NCBI RefSeq assembly: GCF_000143415.4
Contig: NW_003314274.1
Location: 1 to 62,000 of the forward strand
DNA from: Selaginella moellendorffii
Lineage: Eukaryota; Streptophyta; Lycopodiopsida; Selaginellales; Selaginellaceae
DNA: 62,000 bases
Reading direction: 5' to 3'
Shown: positions 1 to 9,612 of the stretch, piece by piece
Position numbering within the stretch: position 1 is the stretch's first letter
Layout of the letters: each line of letters starts with the position of its first letter
Position numbers and translations under genes: made by a program
Notes under the pieces: generated by a model
What the model saw: the letters and a program-made list of their open reading frames with translations, nothing else
Databases searched by the model: none
Told to the model about the DNA's origin: nothing

Positions 1-19
1 ACAGCGCTCTAGTTGGTGC

Positions 20-1166
20 ATGGATCTCTGGTTTTGGCTGGTGTTCATTATGATCGTGGCGCCGACCGTTCCAGGTTCCGGTACAGGCTTATCGCAAGTT
101 TCCATGGCTGATGTCGTAACGCTTTGCTCCAGCTGCAGGGACTGTGGGTGTTAACTATGGCCGCTTAGCCTCAAAGCTTCCTTCGCCTGGGGAGGTTGTC
201 GAGCTTGTTCGATCTCTCGGGGTGACAAAAGTTAGGATCTACGACACTGATGCGACCGTTTTGCAGGCCTTCGCCAACACAAGCATCGAACTGACAGTCT
301 CGGTTCCTAACAACGATATACCGGCTCTTGCTACAAACATCAGCACGGCCCAGAACTGGGTGAACAGCTCCATATTATTGTTTTATCCGCAGACGAAGGT
401 CACAACTATCTTGGTTGGCTACGAGGTGTTAACGGCTGGACAGCATATTATGCCATATCTCCTTACTGCTATGGAGAACATACATTCGGCTCTTGCTACT
501 CTAAAAATCGACTCACAGGTGAAGGTCTCTACTACTCACTCGCTAAACATTCTCAACATGACTTCTCCGCCGTCGCTATGCTCCTTCGACCATGAAGCAA
601 TCGTCAGACCTTTGTTACAGTTTCTATCGAAAACGGGTGCTCCCTTTATGGTTAACATTTACACTTTCTCGACGTTTCAGCAGGACAAGGGTCGGAACTT
701 TCCCGAGTCATTTGCGTTGCTGAAACCCACTGGCTTCGTGGTTGTCGATCCCATTTCCAGGCTACGGTACGAGAATTTGTTCTTGGCTCAGCTGGACGCG
801 GTTTACTCGGCAATTGATAATTTCGGTTTCAGTGACATACAGGTGACTGACTCCTTACGGTTTGCAAATCGTCTAAACTTGTGACAGTCCTTGTTCCAGG
901 TGGCTGTCTCCGAGACTGGGTGGCCGTTCACTGGAAAAAGTGGAGCAAGCGTTCGCAAGTCAAGGTCTTACAATCAACACGTTGCAAGGCTTTGTCTGTC
1001 GGGTGCGGGGACCCCTCTGGTCCGTGACAGACCGATCGAAGTGTTTATCTACTCGCTGTTCAACGAGGATTTGCAGCCGTCATCACTGGGTACTTTCGGG
1101 CTTTACTTCACCAACAAGTCGAGGGTGTTTGACTTCGATACTCGCACCTTGCAGCCCTCGAAGTAA
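20..1166 (+). CDS. GH17 glucan endo-1,3-beta-glucosidase-like protein
   Basis: Exons 20-80, 139-842 and 900-1166 join in frame to 343 residues; the introns are 58 and 57 bp with GT-AG ends. GH17 enzymes hydrolyse beta-1,3-glucan (callose) in the plant wall. Residues 1-20 form a hydrophobic signal peptide. The family start GVNYGR follows at once, then SLGVTKVRIYDTD, the acid/base segment VGYEV (Glu116), the nucleophile segment VSETGWP (Glu260) and FIYSLFNED. The protein ends soon after the barrel, without an X8 domain or an obvious GPI signal. The odd point is Tyr115, where nearly all GH17 proteins have Asn before the acid/base Glu (codon TAC instead of AAC). In clan GH-A this Asn supports catalysis, so activity may be reduced. 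Family assignment is secure; activity is uncertain. Confidence 0.9.
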
Positions 1167-1397
1167 GTTCTATGATCAAATTTCTTTTTTAGGCGTCTTC
1201 TCTGTTGAATGAAGACTCGAGGCTTTTATTGTCAGCTGAAAAACGTCATAGTGACTTCGAGAATGCTAAATTGTCTCGGTTGGTTTGCTTCATGCCATCG
1301 ATCTGTCAGTGACTCATACGCGGAATGTCTGCGTGTTTCCTTGACAAGGATCATCATCCAAATGCGACTTAAACTCCGGCATAGGCGGTTCGAGGCA

Positions 1398-1404
1398 CAT
1401 ATAT
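1398..1404 (+). promoter_or_regulatory. TATA-like box of the germin-like gene
   Basis: CATATAT lies about 40 bp before the germin-like start codon, in the 274-bp gap after the GH17 stop codon. Its position suits a TATA element with a very short leader. This is inferred from sequence and distance only. Confidence 0.3.
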
Positions 1405-1440
1405 CGATAAGCTCTGGCATATCTTTCAGTCGAACAAGCA

Positions 1441-2085
1441 ATGGCCTCCGGATCACCCATCATCAGCTTTTTCCTGCTATCACTGGCTCTCGTGGCAAAC
1501 GCAGCTGATCCAGATCCAGTTCTCGACTTCTGCGTCGCCAACAACAGCAGCAGCGGCTCCTCGGGATCATGCAGAAATCCTTCGGCAGTCACCGGCCAGG
1601 ACTTCGTGTCCGAGATCCTCAGGAACATGAACAACACGCAGGGTCCAAACACCTTCAACGCAACTCTGGCGTCAGTTTCAACGTTTCCGGGCCTCAACAC
1701 GATGGGTCTCTCGATCGCGAGGGTCGACTTTGGCGTCGGGGGTGTGGTTCCGACTCACGTCCATCCCAGAGCATCGGAGCTCGTCTACGTCGCGGAGGGG
1801 ACAATCTCGGCCGGATTCGTGGACACCAACAACGTTTTGTTTGCTCGGACGCTCCAGAGAGGTGACTTGATCATCATTCCCAGGGGTCTGCTCCACTACC
1901 TGTACAACGTTGGCAGTGAGCCTGCTATTGCGTTTGTGGTGTATAACAGCCAGGAGGCTGGACTCCAGCTGCTGGGGCCGAGCTTGTTTGGATCAGAGAT
2001 CCCCACTCCAGTTCTTGCGTCGTCGCTGTCTCTCAATGAGAGCACCATCGCTGCCTTGCGAGGAATCTATGCTCCTTCCTCTTGA
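1441..2085 (+). CDS. Germin-like protein (secreted cupin)
   Basis: A single exon encodes 214 residues, the usual germin-like length. A signal peptide covers about residues 1-21 (ending VANAA). Cys31 and Cys44 can form the conserved N-terminal disulfide. The cupin metal site is complete: His106, His108 and Glu113 in THVHPRASE, and His152 in PRGLLHYLYN. Several Asn-x-Ser/Thr sites fit an apoplastic glycoprotein. Germin-like proteins form Mn-binding hexamers in the wall; some have superoxide dismutase or oxalate oxidase activity, but which applies here cannot be read from sequence. The ATG chosen is the first in frame and directly precedes the signal peptide. Confidence 0.93.
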   Translation: MASGSPIISFFLLSLALVANAADPDPVLDFCVANNSSSGSSGSCRNPSAVTGQDFVSEILRNMNNTQGPNTFNATLASVSTFPGLNTMGLSIARVDFGVGGVVPTHVHPRASELVYVAEGTISAGFVDTNNVLFARTLQRGDLIIIPRGLLHYLYNVGSEPAIAFVVYNSQEAGLQLLGPSLFGSEIPTPVLASSLSLNESTIAALRGIYAPSS

Positions 2086-2253
2086 ATTTGTTCGTAAACA
2101 TGCGTTGAGTAAAGATTCGCTGCTGCATTTGTGCTTTAAGTTTCTTTGTTTAAACTCTTAAATTGCACTAGATTTTCATTGATTCGTTTTATCTATAAAT
2201 AACACGGCACATACGTATGGTCCATATGATCGTTTGTTTTCAATTGAGTACTA

Positions 2254-2697
2254 TTGCACAATCTGTGTTCCTTCCGTTTGAACGAAAGCGGAGATTGCAG
2301 AAAACATCGGCTGGGTACGGTGCGTTCTTGTGAGACCTATGAATTACAAAGTCCACCAAAATGGTTAGACTTCCAGGAAATCCCTCTAGGGGGTTCCAAC
2401 GTTCATATGTTGTGCTCCAGATCCAAGGCGCGCCAACAAAGCCACCCGAAACTGCTATTCAAACTTCAAGGAATCTCAAGCGATGCCGTCTGGCTGTGCA
2501 AATGGATATCCTAGATCGGGTTACCAGCAGTGGTCCTAGTGACAAGGCCCTTGCTTGGCAAGCTTCTGTCAGTGCTCCAGCACCACGCGATTCTAGCAGC
2601 GCTAGGCCAAAATTTATGCAATCCGTGGCCTGGTACAAGCATGCATTTGTCACCAATCCAGTGAATGATTATGACAATGCAGAGAATGCTTTTTGAC
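2254..2697 (+). pseudogene. Broken 5' copy of the ALADIN gene
   Basis: Pieces in two plus frames match the N-terminal third of the intact ALADIN gene at 5497-6924. PKLLFK plus a following QMDI segment matches ALADIN PKLLFKVGTIP...AAQMDIS. RDSSSARPKFMQSVAWYKH matches RDSSSARPKFLQSMAWHKH. FVTNPVNDYDNAENAF matches FVANPAH...DYDDADAKNPF with a deletion. Frame shifts, internal deletions and an early stop at about 2694 make it non-functional. It lies about 3 kb upstream of its relative in the same orientation, with the gag relic between them. Whether it arose by tandem duplication or as a retrocopy is unclear, because the intact gene also lacks introns. Confidence 0.75.
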
Positions 2698-2699
2698 TA

Positions 2700-4122
2700 C
2701 TGGTGCTATGAAATGGAGGCTTCTAGAAATTCTTTGTTGGCTTATGATTAATTTTAAGTACTATTTGTAATCCTAACCTTAACCATTTAAGAATCTATTG
2801 CATTCTGTTTATTTATCACTCCACATACTACTTTTTCTCTTTGATGGATTTCTATTCTTTTCTTGATTTTTAGGTTTACAAAGTATCATCACTACTTTAT
2901 AAGCTTTAAATATTGTTGTCTTTGATTGAACTATGATTTCTCTTAACTTCAAAGTCCAATGTGTAATTATGGTGAATTAATTAATGGTTTAGAGTAGCTT
3001 GATTTATAAATCTTTCTTACTTTTTAATATATCAAACATAGGATAAATTATATGATCGATATCATCTAATAATTAGCAGTCTTCCATAGAGAAAACACCA
3101 AATGACAATTAGAAAATGAAGTTAGATGATGCTAATAAAATACTACATTTTTATTTTTCTTCTTGCTCTTTCAGTATAACTATTAGTTACACTATGTTTA
3201 AGTACATTACACTATTATAAATTTATTATATTTTTAAAAAATTTATTTTACTATTTATGCAAGAAAACCATTTTTAAAATATGTATAAATAAACTTTTTA
3301 AACTTTATATTAGCACACAGTTACATTAAAATGTTATTTGTTTGCCTAGGTTGTTGCCTTTAAAAAGGAAACAAAAGATTTTTTCATAATACAATAAGTA
3401 AATTAATTTTAAATAAAATTAAAAAAATTTAATAAAATTTTAATTCATAATGAAATAATTTAATAGTATTATATTTTATATGCTCAAAGAAACCTTCAAA
3501 TGACCAACTATTCCATCTATAATCACTTTTTGTTATATTTTTTGCTGGACCTTGAAAAATTAAAATTTGATATGCCTCATCATTTATATAAAATGTTATA
3601 TTTTTTATAATGCTGTTATCTCTTTAAATAATAAATATATTTTAAATATGCAACCCTAAAACCTAAACCCTAAACCTTTCTATATTTACTAACATTCATA
3701 AGATCTTTACTTAAACAAATATCAAAGAAAAATCATTAAAAAATATTAAAATTAAAATATATACACCATACTATTAACACTATTAACTAGTTTTCTATAA
3801 AAATAATATAAATTTAAGAAATAAACTACTTACACAAAATGAAACTATGGATAGATTAAAAATGAAAAATGTTATCGTGTGAGCTATTGTTGCTAGCTCA
3901 AAGGCTATTAGCAACTTAGCATGTGAGGTTTAACTATGCCGAGAATATTTTAAAGATGTTCTTTTTGTCTGAAAACTTAAATCACGTGAGACATTGGTCT
4001 CATACCGAGACTCGAACTTGGGCTCTTGTCTTTTTATCTCCAGGGAATCGAACTAGGTCCGATGTAGTGGTTCTTCCCCCCCAATAAAATGGAGATGCTT
4101 CCACGCGTTTCCCCTTGTAATC
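2700..4122. other. AT-rich intergenic region, no gene seen
   Basis: Very AT-rich sequence without coding signal. A short telomere-like run of CCCTAAA-type units occurs near 3650-3676, too short to be an interstitial telomere tract. The last 150 bp lead into the gag relic. Confidence 0.6.
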
Positions 4123-4660
4123 TTAGTGGTCTCCTACCTCATTTCTGATATAGCACGTCTGCTTTGCCATGCCCTCAGCCGTTGCTGCGTCACTGTTTAG
4201 CATCCTAGCTGCCCGAATCAATGCTGCCCAGTACTGTTGCATGGACTCGCCTCTCTTGAATTTGTGATCCCTCATCGTGAGGAAGGCACGTTCAGCAGGC
4301 TGTCCAAGCTGGAAGAGGCAGCGGCCACGTTGAATTGCCTCCTCCCAAGATTCCTCTTCAACTCCACTCCGATGGGCCATAAAAAGTCGTTGTGCTTCCC
4401 CTTCCAGAGCCATGCATAATCTCTCTCCCTGCCACTTTGTTGTTGTGTGCTGCACACTTGAAAATCTCCAGATAGAGCTCAAAGTCTTCTCCCATTTTGT
4501 ATATAGGATACTTGACGTGAGCCAATGACGAAACTTCTGGGCAGAAAAGCTCCTTTCTCGTTGTAGCATTTCCCGCTACTACTAATCGCCATGTGACCTG
4601 GGGGTCCTTCAAGAGTGCAACGTCAGCATTCTCCAGCAGCCTCTTAGTGGTTGCCTCCAC
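4123..4660 (-). pseudogene. LTR-retrotransposon gag relic
   Basis: Two overlapping minus-strand frames together read like a retrotransposon gag core. One has VKYPIYKMGEDFELYLEIF. The other continues ERLCMALEGEAQRLF, then SWEEAIQRGRCLFQLGQP, ERAFLTMRDHKFKRGESM and YWAALIRAARML. This order (GEAQ..F, W..., ERA..., R.GES) resembles the gag domain of Ty3/gypsy-type elements. A frame change near 4430 separates the halves, and neither protease nor reverse transcriptase is visible nearby. The relic is therefore truncated and dead. Confidence 0.6.
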
Positions 4661-4846
4661 TCTTGGTTCCTTAGACAGCCGGTCAGACGCATCCTCCCTT
4701 TCCCTGAGCGGAGTGGAGCATTCGAGTCCCCTTCGTGGCCAGATGCCAATCCTCGTGTCAGCGGAGATGCCATGCTTTCAGTTCATGCCAGACGAGAAAG
4801 GCGCCATGGCCCAAGCACGTCACTAGCACCAAGGGTAGATCACCAA

Positions 4847-4942
4847 GATCCCCCCACCACTGGCCGCCTCGGCTCAGCTCATTCCTCATCACTTGATCCC
4901 CCCACCACTGGCCTCCTCGGCTCAGCTCATTTCTCAGCCCTG
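4847..4942. repeat. Two tandem copies of a 48-bp unit
   Basis: GATCCCCCCACCACTGGCC begins at 4847 and again at 4895. The two 48-bp units differ by only a few bases. The repeat lies beside the gag relic and may belong to the same element. Confidence 0.8.
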
Positions 4943-5401
4943 GTTGGATGTATGGTGGCTCCAACTTTTGGATGCCATGCCTTGTGACCAAACCTCTTGG
5001 TCACACTGGCTGTCCTAGCCAGGAAAGTCCTTTTGGCCATGCGTGTCCTCCACACAAGCATGTTACTGCGCAAGCCCTCATGCTCAAAATTTTAGTCATG
5101 CCAGAAATGGAATTGAAAAAGGAAAATTCATATAGACCCAGCCCATATTTGATGAGGTGCCCCTCACCTCCACCATATGGGCGTACGAGGCTTACTAGAG
5201 TCCACACTAGGTCAAAGCCCTTACTGTGCTCAGATCTTGATCACCCTTGCTTGTCACACCATTCCCAAGCCAATCCTCCTTCCAACCCTAGCTCCCACCA
5301 TGTCCTTTATCGCTGCCCTGCTGCATCCCAAGAAGTCCGCTGCTGATCTGCCGCCCGATCCTCTCCCTGCCACGTCAGATCTCCTTGCTGAGTCATCCCT
5401 C

Positions 5402-5407
5402 CACGTG
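5402..5407. promoter_or_regulatory. G-box CACGTG upstream of ALADIN
   Basis: A palindromic CACGTG lies 90 bp before the ALADIN start codon, in the otherwise uninformative stretch 4943-5496. G-boxes bind plant bHLH and bZIP factors; a role here is inference. Confidence 0.3.
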
Positions 5408-5496
5408 TTTTGCCTCACTTTGTTATACGGGCTCGTTATTGGCCGCTACACCGATGCTAGGGTTCTAACGTTCATGTGTTGGGCTCTCGACGAACA

Positions 5497-6924
5497 ATGC
5501 CGAGCGTCCCGTCCATTGCTGAGGAGACCGTCTGCGAGATCAATCGCGATTTCCTCACTCGCGCCCAGCAGCAGCAGCCGCAGCAGCAGGGCGGCGATGT
5601 TTCATCCAAGGCGCATGAGCAGTACAACAAGGTCCTCAACAGAGTCTTCCCCAAGCTGCTGTTCAAGGTTGGAACGATCCCGATCGCCGACGACAATGGC
5701 AGCAATGGGATTGCTGCGCAGATGGATATTTCGGCGCCAGGAGGATCTCTCGAGGGGGAGGAAGAGGATCTGGTTAGGGCGACTGCAGCAGCGGTGGAAG
5801 AAACCCTAGACGAGGCCCTTGGCGAGCCTCTGTCGGCGCTCCAGCGCCTCGGATCTCTCTTCTACAGGGGCGAGAAGCGCGATTCCAGCAGCGCCAGGCC
5901 GAAATTTCTCCAGTCCATGGCCTGGCACAAGCACAAGCTCCTCCTCGCATTCGTCGCCAATCCAGCGCACGTCCTAGTGGTGGATTACGACGACGCCGAC
6001 GCCAAGAATCCCTTTCTTCTTGGCCATGAAACCCAGCAGCGCGGCGTGGAAGCGATCGAGTGGAGACCAAACTCGGGCTCGATTCTGGCCGTTGGATGCC
6101 GCGGTGGAGTTTGCCTGTGGACGGCATCCGGTGCCACGCCACCTTTGAGGACCGGGGCTGTGGTGCCTCTCGTCTCAGCGGCTACGAAATGGAGCCTGGT
6201 GGATTTTCTGCGCTGGGGGATCGATATGCCCGTCTCGGCTCTCTCGTGGAGCCCCTGTGGAAGGCTCTTGGCGTGTGGATCGAGCGAGACGCCGACTTTC
6301 GCAGTGTGGGACGTCTCTCTCGGGGAGAGCACGCCTCTGCGACGAGGAATGGCCGGCGTCCAGTTCATGAAGTGGTCGCCGCTGGGGGACTACTTGCTCA
6401 CGGCCAAAGTTGACGCGTCGTTTCATCTCTGGGAGACCATGACTTGGACGTCCGAGCCGTGGGCCTCGGCTGGTGGAGCTCTCGTGGGCGCGGCGTGGAG
6501 TCCCGATGGCCGGATGATCATGGGTGCTTTTGATCAGAGCAGCACGCTCGGGACTTTACACTTTGCTGGGAAGCCTCCGTCGCTGGAGGTGCATTTGCTG
6601 CCTTTGGGACTCTCGGAGATAGAAGCGATTTGTGGACCCGGAGGAAGCATTGAGAGGATGGCTTGGGATGGAACAGGGGAAAGGTTGGCGGTGTCGTATA
6701 CAGGTGGTGATGCTGTATACTCTGGTTTGATCGCCATCTACGACACGAGGAGAACACCGATCATATCAGCCTCGTTGCTGGGATTTGTGAGAGGTCCAGG
6801 CGCTGGTGCGAAGCCTCTGGCTTTCGCGTTTCATGATAAGCTCCGGCAGGGAGCTTTACTGGGCGTTTGCTGGAGCACGGGCTTCATCTGCGTCTATCCT
6901 ATGCTCTTCAGGACGGGCATGTAG
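5497..6924 (+). CDS. ALADIN: ALADIN nucleoporin (WD40)
   Basis: An uninterrupted frame of 475 residues. The start at 5497 is chosen because MPSVPSIAEETVCEINRDF matches the plant ALADIN N-terminus; the frame extends upstream only through non-ATG codons. WD40-like blades follow: MAWHKHK...VLVVDYDD, IEWRPNSGSILAVGCRGGV, LSWSPCGRLLACGSS...FAVWDV, MKWSPLGDYLLTAKVDASFHL, AAWSPDGRMIMGAF and MAWDGTGERLAVSY...AIYDTR, ending CWSTGFICVYPMLF. ALADIN is a peripheral nuclear-pore protein (human AAAS). A Gln-rich insert lies near residues 27-35. The absence of introns is unusual beside multi-exon neighbours and raises the possibility of a retrocopy. A broken relative lies at 2254-2697. Confidence 0.9.
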   Translation: MPSVPSIAEETVCEINRDFLTRAQQQQPQQQGGDVSSKAHEQYNKVLNRVFPKLLFKVGTIPIADDNGSNGIAAQMDISAPGGSLEGEEEDLVRATAAAVEETLDEALGEPLSALQRLGSLFYRGEKRDSSSARPKFLQSMAWHKHKLLLAFVANPAHVLVVDYDDADAKNPFLLGHETQQRGVEAIEWRPNSGSILAVGCRGGVCLWTASGATPPLRTGAVVPLVSAATKWSLVDFLRWGIDMPVSALSWSPCGRLLACGSSETPTFAVWDVSLGESTPLRRGMAGVQFMKWSPLGDYLLTAKVDASFHLWETMTWTSEPWASAGGALVGAAWSPDGRMIMGAFDQSSTLGTLHFAGKPPSLEVHLLPLGLSEIEAICGPGGSIERMAWDGTGERLAVSYTGGDAVYSGLIAIYDTRRTPIISASLLGFVRGPGAGAKPLAFAFHDKLRQGALLGVCWSTGFICVYPMLFRTGM

Positions 6925-7012
6925 AGTCGTATATCATCGAGCGAAGATATGAAGGGAGGTGAGCATTCGTTTTTACTGTTTGCATTCGAAACATTTTTGA
7001 AATGAGCATTTT

Positions 7013-9010
7013 TCAGTCCTCGTCATTCTCGTCTCCGGTTTGCCGTGCCTGGTGCTTGTCTAACTGTTCCTGCAGATTAGCAATCGTGTCTACCAGCTTT
7101 GCATACTCCTCATGAGTATGTTTTCTGGCCGTTTCCTTGATTTTCTCCCAGATAGCTTCGTCGTAAGGGACTTCTTTTGCAGCTATCTCCGTTCGCAGCA
7201 GGGTCACGGCTCCCTGAAGATCTTCCAGCTGCTGCTGTAAGGCCATTTGTTCCCGTTGAGATTGCTGATTCTGTTTGTTTGCTTCTGCAGCCTCGGCTCG
7301 AGCCCTTCGCAGTAACTCGTTCTTCTCTGTCAACTTTAGCCTGGCATCCTCGACTTGCTTCTTTATGTCCTGGAAGTTGTCCTCTACCGCGTGTAGCTTG
7401 GACGTTACTGCCTCGCATTCTTGTTGAAGCTTGGTCAGGCCTTCCTGGTGCTCCATCACCATGGAACCGTAGCTCTCGATGTCGTCCTCTAAGTCTTTTT
7501 TTACTCTTTCAATCTTTTCTAGTGCTTCTTTCATCTGGCTCTCGGATTTCTCCATCTGCGTGATCTTTATGTGTGCGATTGTCACCTCCGTCTTGTACTG
7601 GTCCCTGAGCTTTCTGGCTTCCTTGAGATCTTCCTCGGTGCGTTCTCTTATCATCCTTTCAAAGTTAAGCTGGCCAGTCGTCGCGTTTAGCATCTGGTTC
7701 ACTCTCTTTTGCACTTCCTCCTCGGTATAGAGCTCACCCAACGCTTTTGTTGCTTCAGAGAGCAGAGAGGAGATCTTTGCTTTGGGATTTATCCCGTAGA
7801 ACATCTTGGTGAATGGAGAGCCGATGGAGTTTTCAGAAGGAGGCGGTGGCGTTGGTGGCGGACATAGCTGAGGTGGCGGCGCTGGCGGCGGCGGTACTGG
7901 TGCACTAAACGCGCTCTTTACTGTCGGTGCGAACAGCGGAGCAGTGGCTGGTCTGGCCAACTTCGGAGAGCTGACGTTGGTGACGACGGACGAGGGATTC
8001 AAGTCGATTGCGTCGAGAGCACATTTCACGTCCACCTTCTCGCAGGTACTGATTGGAATCGCCACTGGTCTTTCCGCTGACGTCTGGATCGCTGATGGAA
8101 TGGCAGTAGCAACCTCCAGGACATAACTCCGTGGAACCGGAGCTATGGTCGGAACGGGGCTCTTGACGACCAGAGGCTCCGCCGGATTCACCTCTTGGTC
8201 TTGCAAGGCATCGAAGATATGGGTGATGAGAGGGCCAGCACCGAAGACAACAGTGTTGTTCGCCTTCTGCTTCATCCTCCGCAGCTCCTTGAGGATGTTC
8301 TGGAACATATACTCGGACCAGTTCACCTTGAATCCTTGCAAGCCTTGGGCGATGATCTCGACCAAGTTCCGGGACGTGTAGCCGGAGCTCACTCTCAGCT
8401 GTATCACCTCCGCGATCAACGAGAAGATTGGTGCCAGCGAAGGGTCCACCAGCTTGTCGTGCCTGTATCCCAAGTCCTTTTGGTAAGCGCCTTCCTTGAA
8501 GAGCATCACCTGGTCGCTGTTCTCAAACGATCGCTTGAAGCTCAGGACGCCCTCGTAGGAGAGCTTGAAGCGCTGGGAGATGAGGTTTGCAGTGAAACAC
8601 ACTCGTTTCCCCTTGACCACCGTCTGGTTTGTTTTCAGGTTGTAGTTGGCCACGAACTCCCGGACGAGCGAGACGCAGGTGACGTTCCACTTGACATCCG
8701 CGAGGCTGTGGAGGCCGAGAGTGGTGAGGAAGTCCATCCGGGGGCAGCCTTGCTCGAGCCAGTAGGAGGCGGCAATGTAAGTCCGGAACTTCAGATTTTT
8801 AGCTACTGCGTACCCAATGACATCGGCAGAAGTGGAAGAAGAAGAAGACGGTGGTGGTGTGGCCGTGAGTGTGGGAGCCGCCGCCGGCAGCGGAAGAACT
8901 AGAACTCCCCTCGTCCTGAGCTTCTTCTTGGCGGCGCCGTCTTCCTCCTCATCGCTGGCGGCGCTGGCGGCAAGCGGCGGCGGCGGCGGCGGCGGTCGCT
9001 TTGGAGCCAT
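7013..9010 (-). CDS. Coiled-coil protein with plant-transposon-like N-terminal domain
   Basis: Single-exon frame of 665 residues from the ATG at 9010; an in-frame ATG at 9094 would add 28 residues but lies inside a tandem repeat. A proline stretch and an acidic/basic segment (SDEEEDGAAKKK) come first. About residues 60-270 form a globular region (NLKFRTYIAASYWLEQGCP, GKRVCFTANLISQRFKLSY, GAYQKDLGYRHDKLVDPSL, FGAGPLITHIFDAL). It resembles the so-called putative plant transposon protein domain, once linked to retroelements. A second proline-rich stretch near 370-395 is followed by a long heptad-rich coiled coil to the end. No catalytic motif is visible. The intact frame suggests a functional, perhaps domesticated, gene. 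The family call is from memory and tentative; the cellular role is unknown. Confidence 0.6.
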   Translation of the reverse strand: MAPKRPPPPPPPLAASAASDEEEDGAAKKKLRTRGVLVLPLPAAAPTLTATPPPSSSSSTSADVIGYAVAKNLKFRTYIAASYWLEQGCPRMDFLTTLGLHSLADVKWNVTCVSLVREFVANYNLKTNQTVVKGKRVCFTANLISQRFKLSYEGVLSFKRSFENSDQVMLFKEGAYQKDLGYRHDKLVDPSLAPIFSLIAEVIQLRVSSGYTSRNLVEIIAQGLQGFKVNWSEYMFQNILKELRRMKQKANNTVVFGAGPLITHIFDALQDQEVNPAEPLVVKSPVPTIAPVPRSYVLEVATAIPSAIQTSAERPVAIPISTCEKVDVKCALDAIDLNPSSVVTNVSSPKLARPATAPLFAPTVKSAFSAPVPPPPAPPPQLCPPPTPPPPSENSIGSPFTKMFYGINPKAKISSLLSEATKALGELYTEEEVQKRVNQMLNATTGQLNFERMIRERTEEDLKEARKLRDQYKTEVTIAHIKITQMEKSESQMKEALEKIERVKKDLEDDIESYGSMVMEHQEGLTKLQQECEAVTSKLHAVEDNFQDIKKQVEDARLKLTEKNELLRRARAEAAEANKQNQQSQREQMALQQQLEDLQGAVTLLRTEIAAKEVPYDEAIWEKIKETARKHTHEEYAKLVDTIANLQEQLDKHQARQTGDENDED

Positions 9011-9013
9011 GGT

Positions 9014-9190
9014 ATGTGGATTCCTTGAAAAACTCGTGCTGCGAATCTCACCACTTGGATTCCAGGAAACAAGGATGTGAACGGAGGAAGCCACTCACTC
9101 GCAAACAAGCTATGGATGTGGATTCCTTGAAAAGCTCTTGCGGCGAATCAACGATGTGAGCCGAGGAAGCTACTCACTCGCAAACAAGCT
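9014..9190. repeat. Imperfect tandem duplication at the 5' end of the 7013-9010 gene
   Basis: ATGTGGATTCCTTGAAAA begins at 9014 and again at 9116, and both units end ACTCACTCGCAAACAAGCT. Unit 1 (9014-9111) has about 22 bp that unit 2 (9116-9190) lacks. The duplication covers the likely leader of the minus-strand gene. Confidence 0.8.
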
Positions 9191-9612
9191 ACCGCTCAAA
9201 GATCTACATCCTCAGAGCATTGTAATAATTTCTTTTCCCAGGAAACAAGGAGACTTCCTTCCAGGGACAGGGAATCTTAAAGAAGGCCGAGCTCCTTGCT
9301 TCCAGGCCCAGACCCTCCCAAGAAATGGATATACTCAAGGAAGACAAGTGCTATAGCGGTGGAGATGCCATGCGACGGGATCTTGGTGGAATATGCCCGT
9401 GACAGAGGCAGGGGATCTTTTTCTTGTGCAAGGCAAACGATTCCCCGCCGGATGCTCGCCACGTGCTCGGTGCGGATGCGTCGCGGCATCACGCGTTTGA
9501 GTCTGCGGATATGCCACGTCCGCGGCATCTCGCATTTAATGATCTTCTAACCGTACGATTCCCAGGGGATATTCTTGATTCAAACGAAGATTCTATTTAA
9601 AATGGACAAACT
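9191..9612. other. Intergenic region between two minus-strand genes
   Basis: No coding signal recognised. It must hold the promoter of the 7013-9010 gene and the 3' end of MSH3. Confidence 0.5.

Noticed and set aside
3645-3680. Telomere-like CCCTAAA run
   Set aside because: Only a few imperfect units; consistent with chance or a telo-box rather than an interstitial telomere.
3985-4060. tRNA-like T-arm sequences (GACTCGAAC, GAATCGAAC)
   Set aside because: No complete cloverleaf or anticodon arm could be formed; probably element sequence.
5177-5809. 210-residue plus-strand frame overlapping the ALADIN start
   Set aside because: It overlaps the ALADIN coding frame, is low-complexity downstream, and has no recognisable domain.
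8195-8902. 235-residue plus-strand frame
   Set aside because: Antisense shadow of the minus-strand coiled-coil gene.
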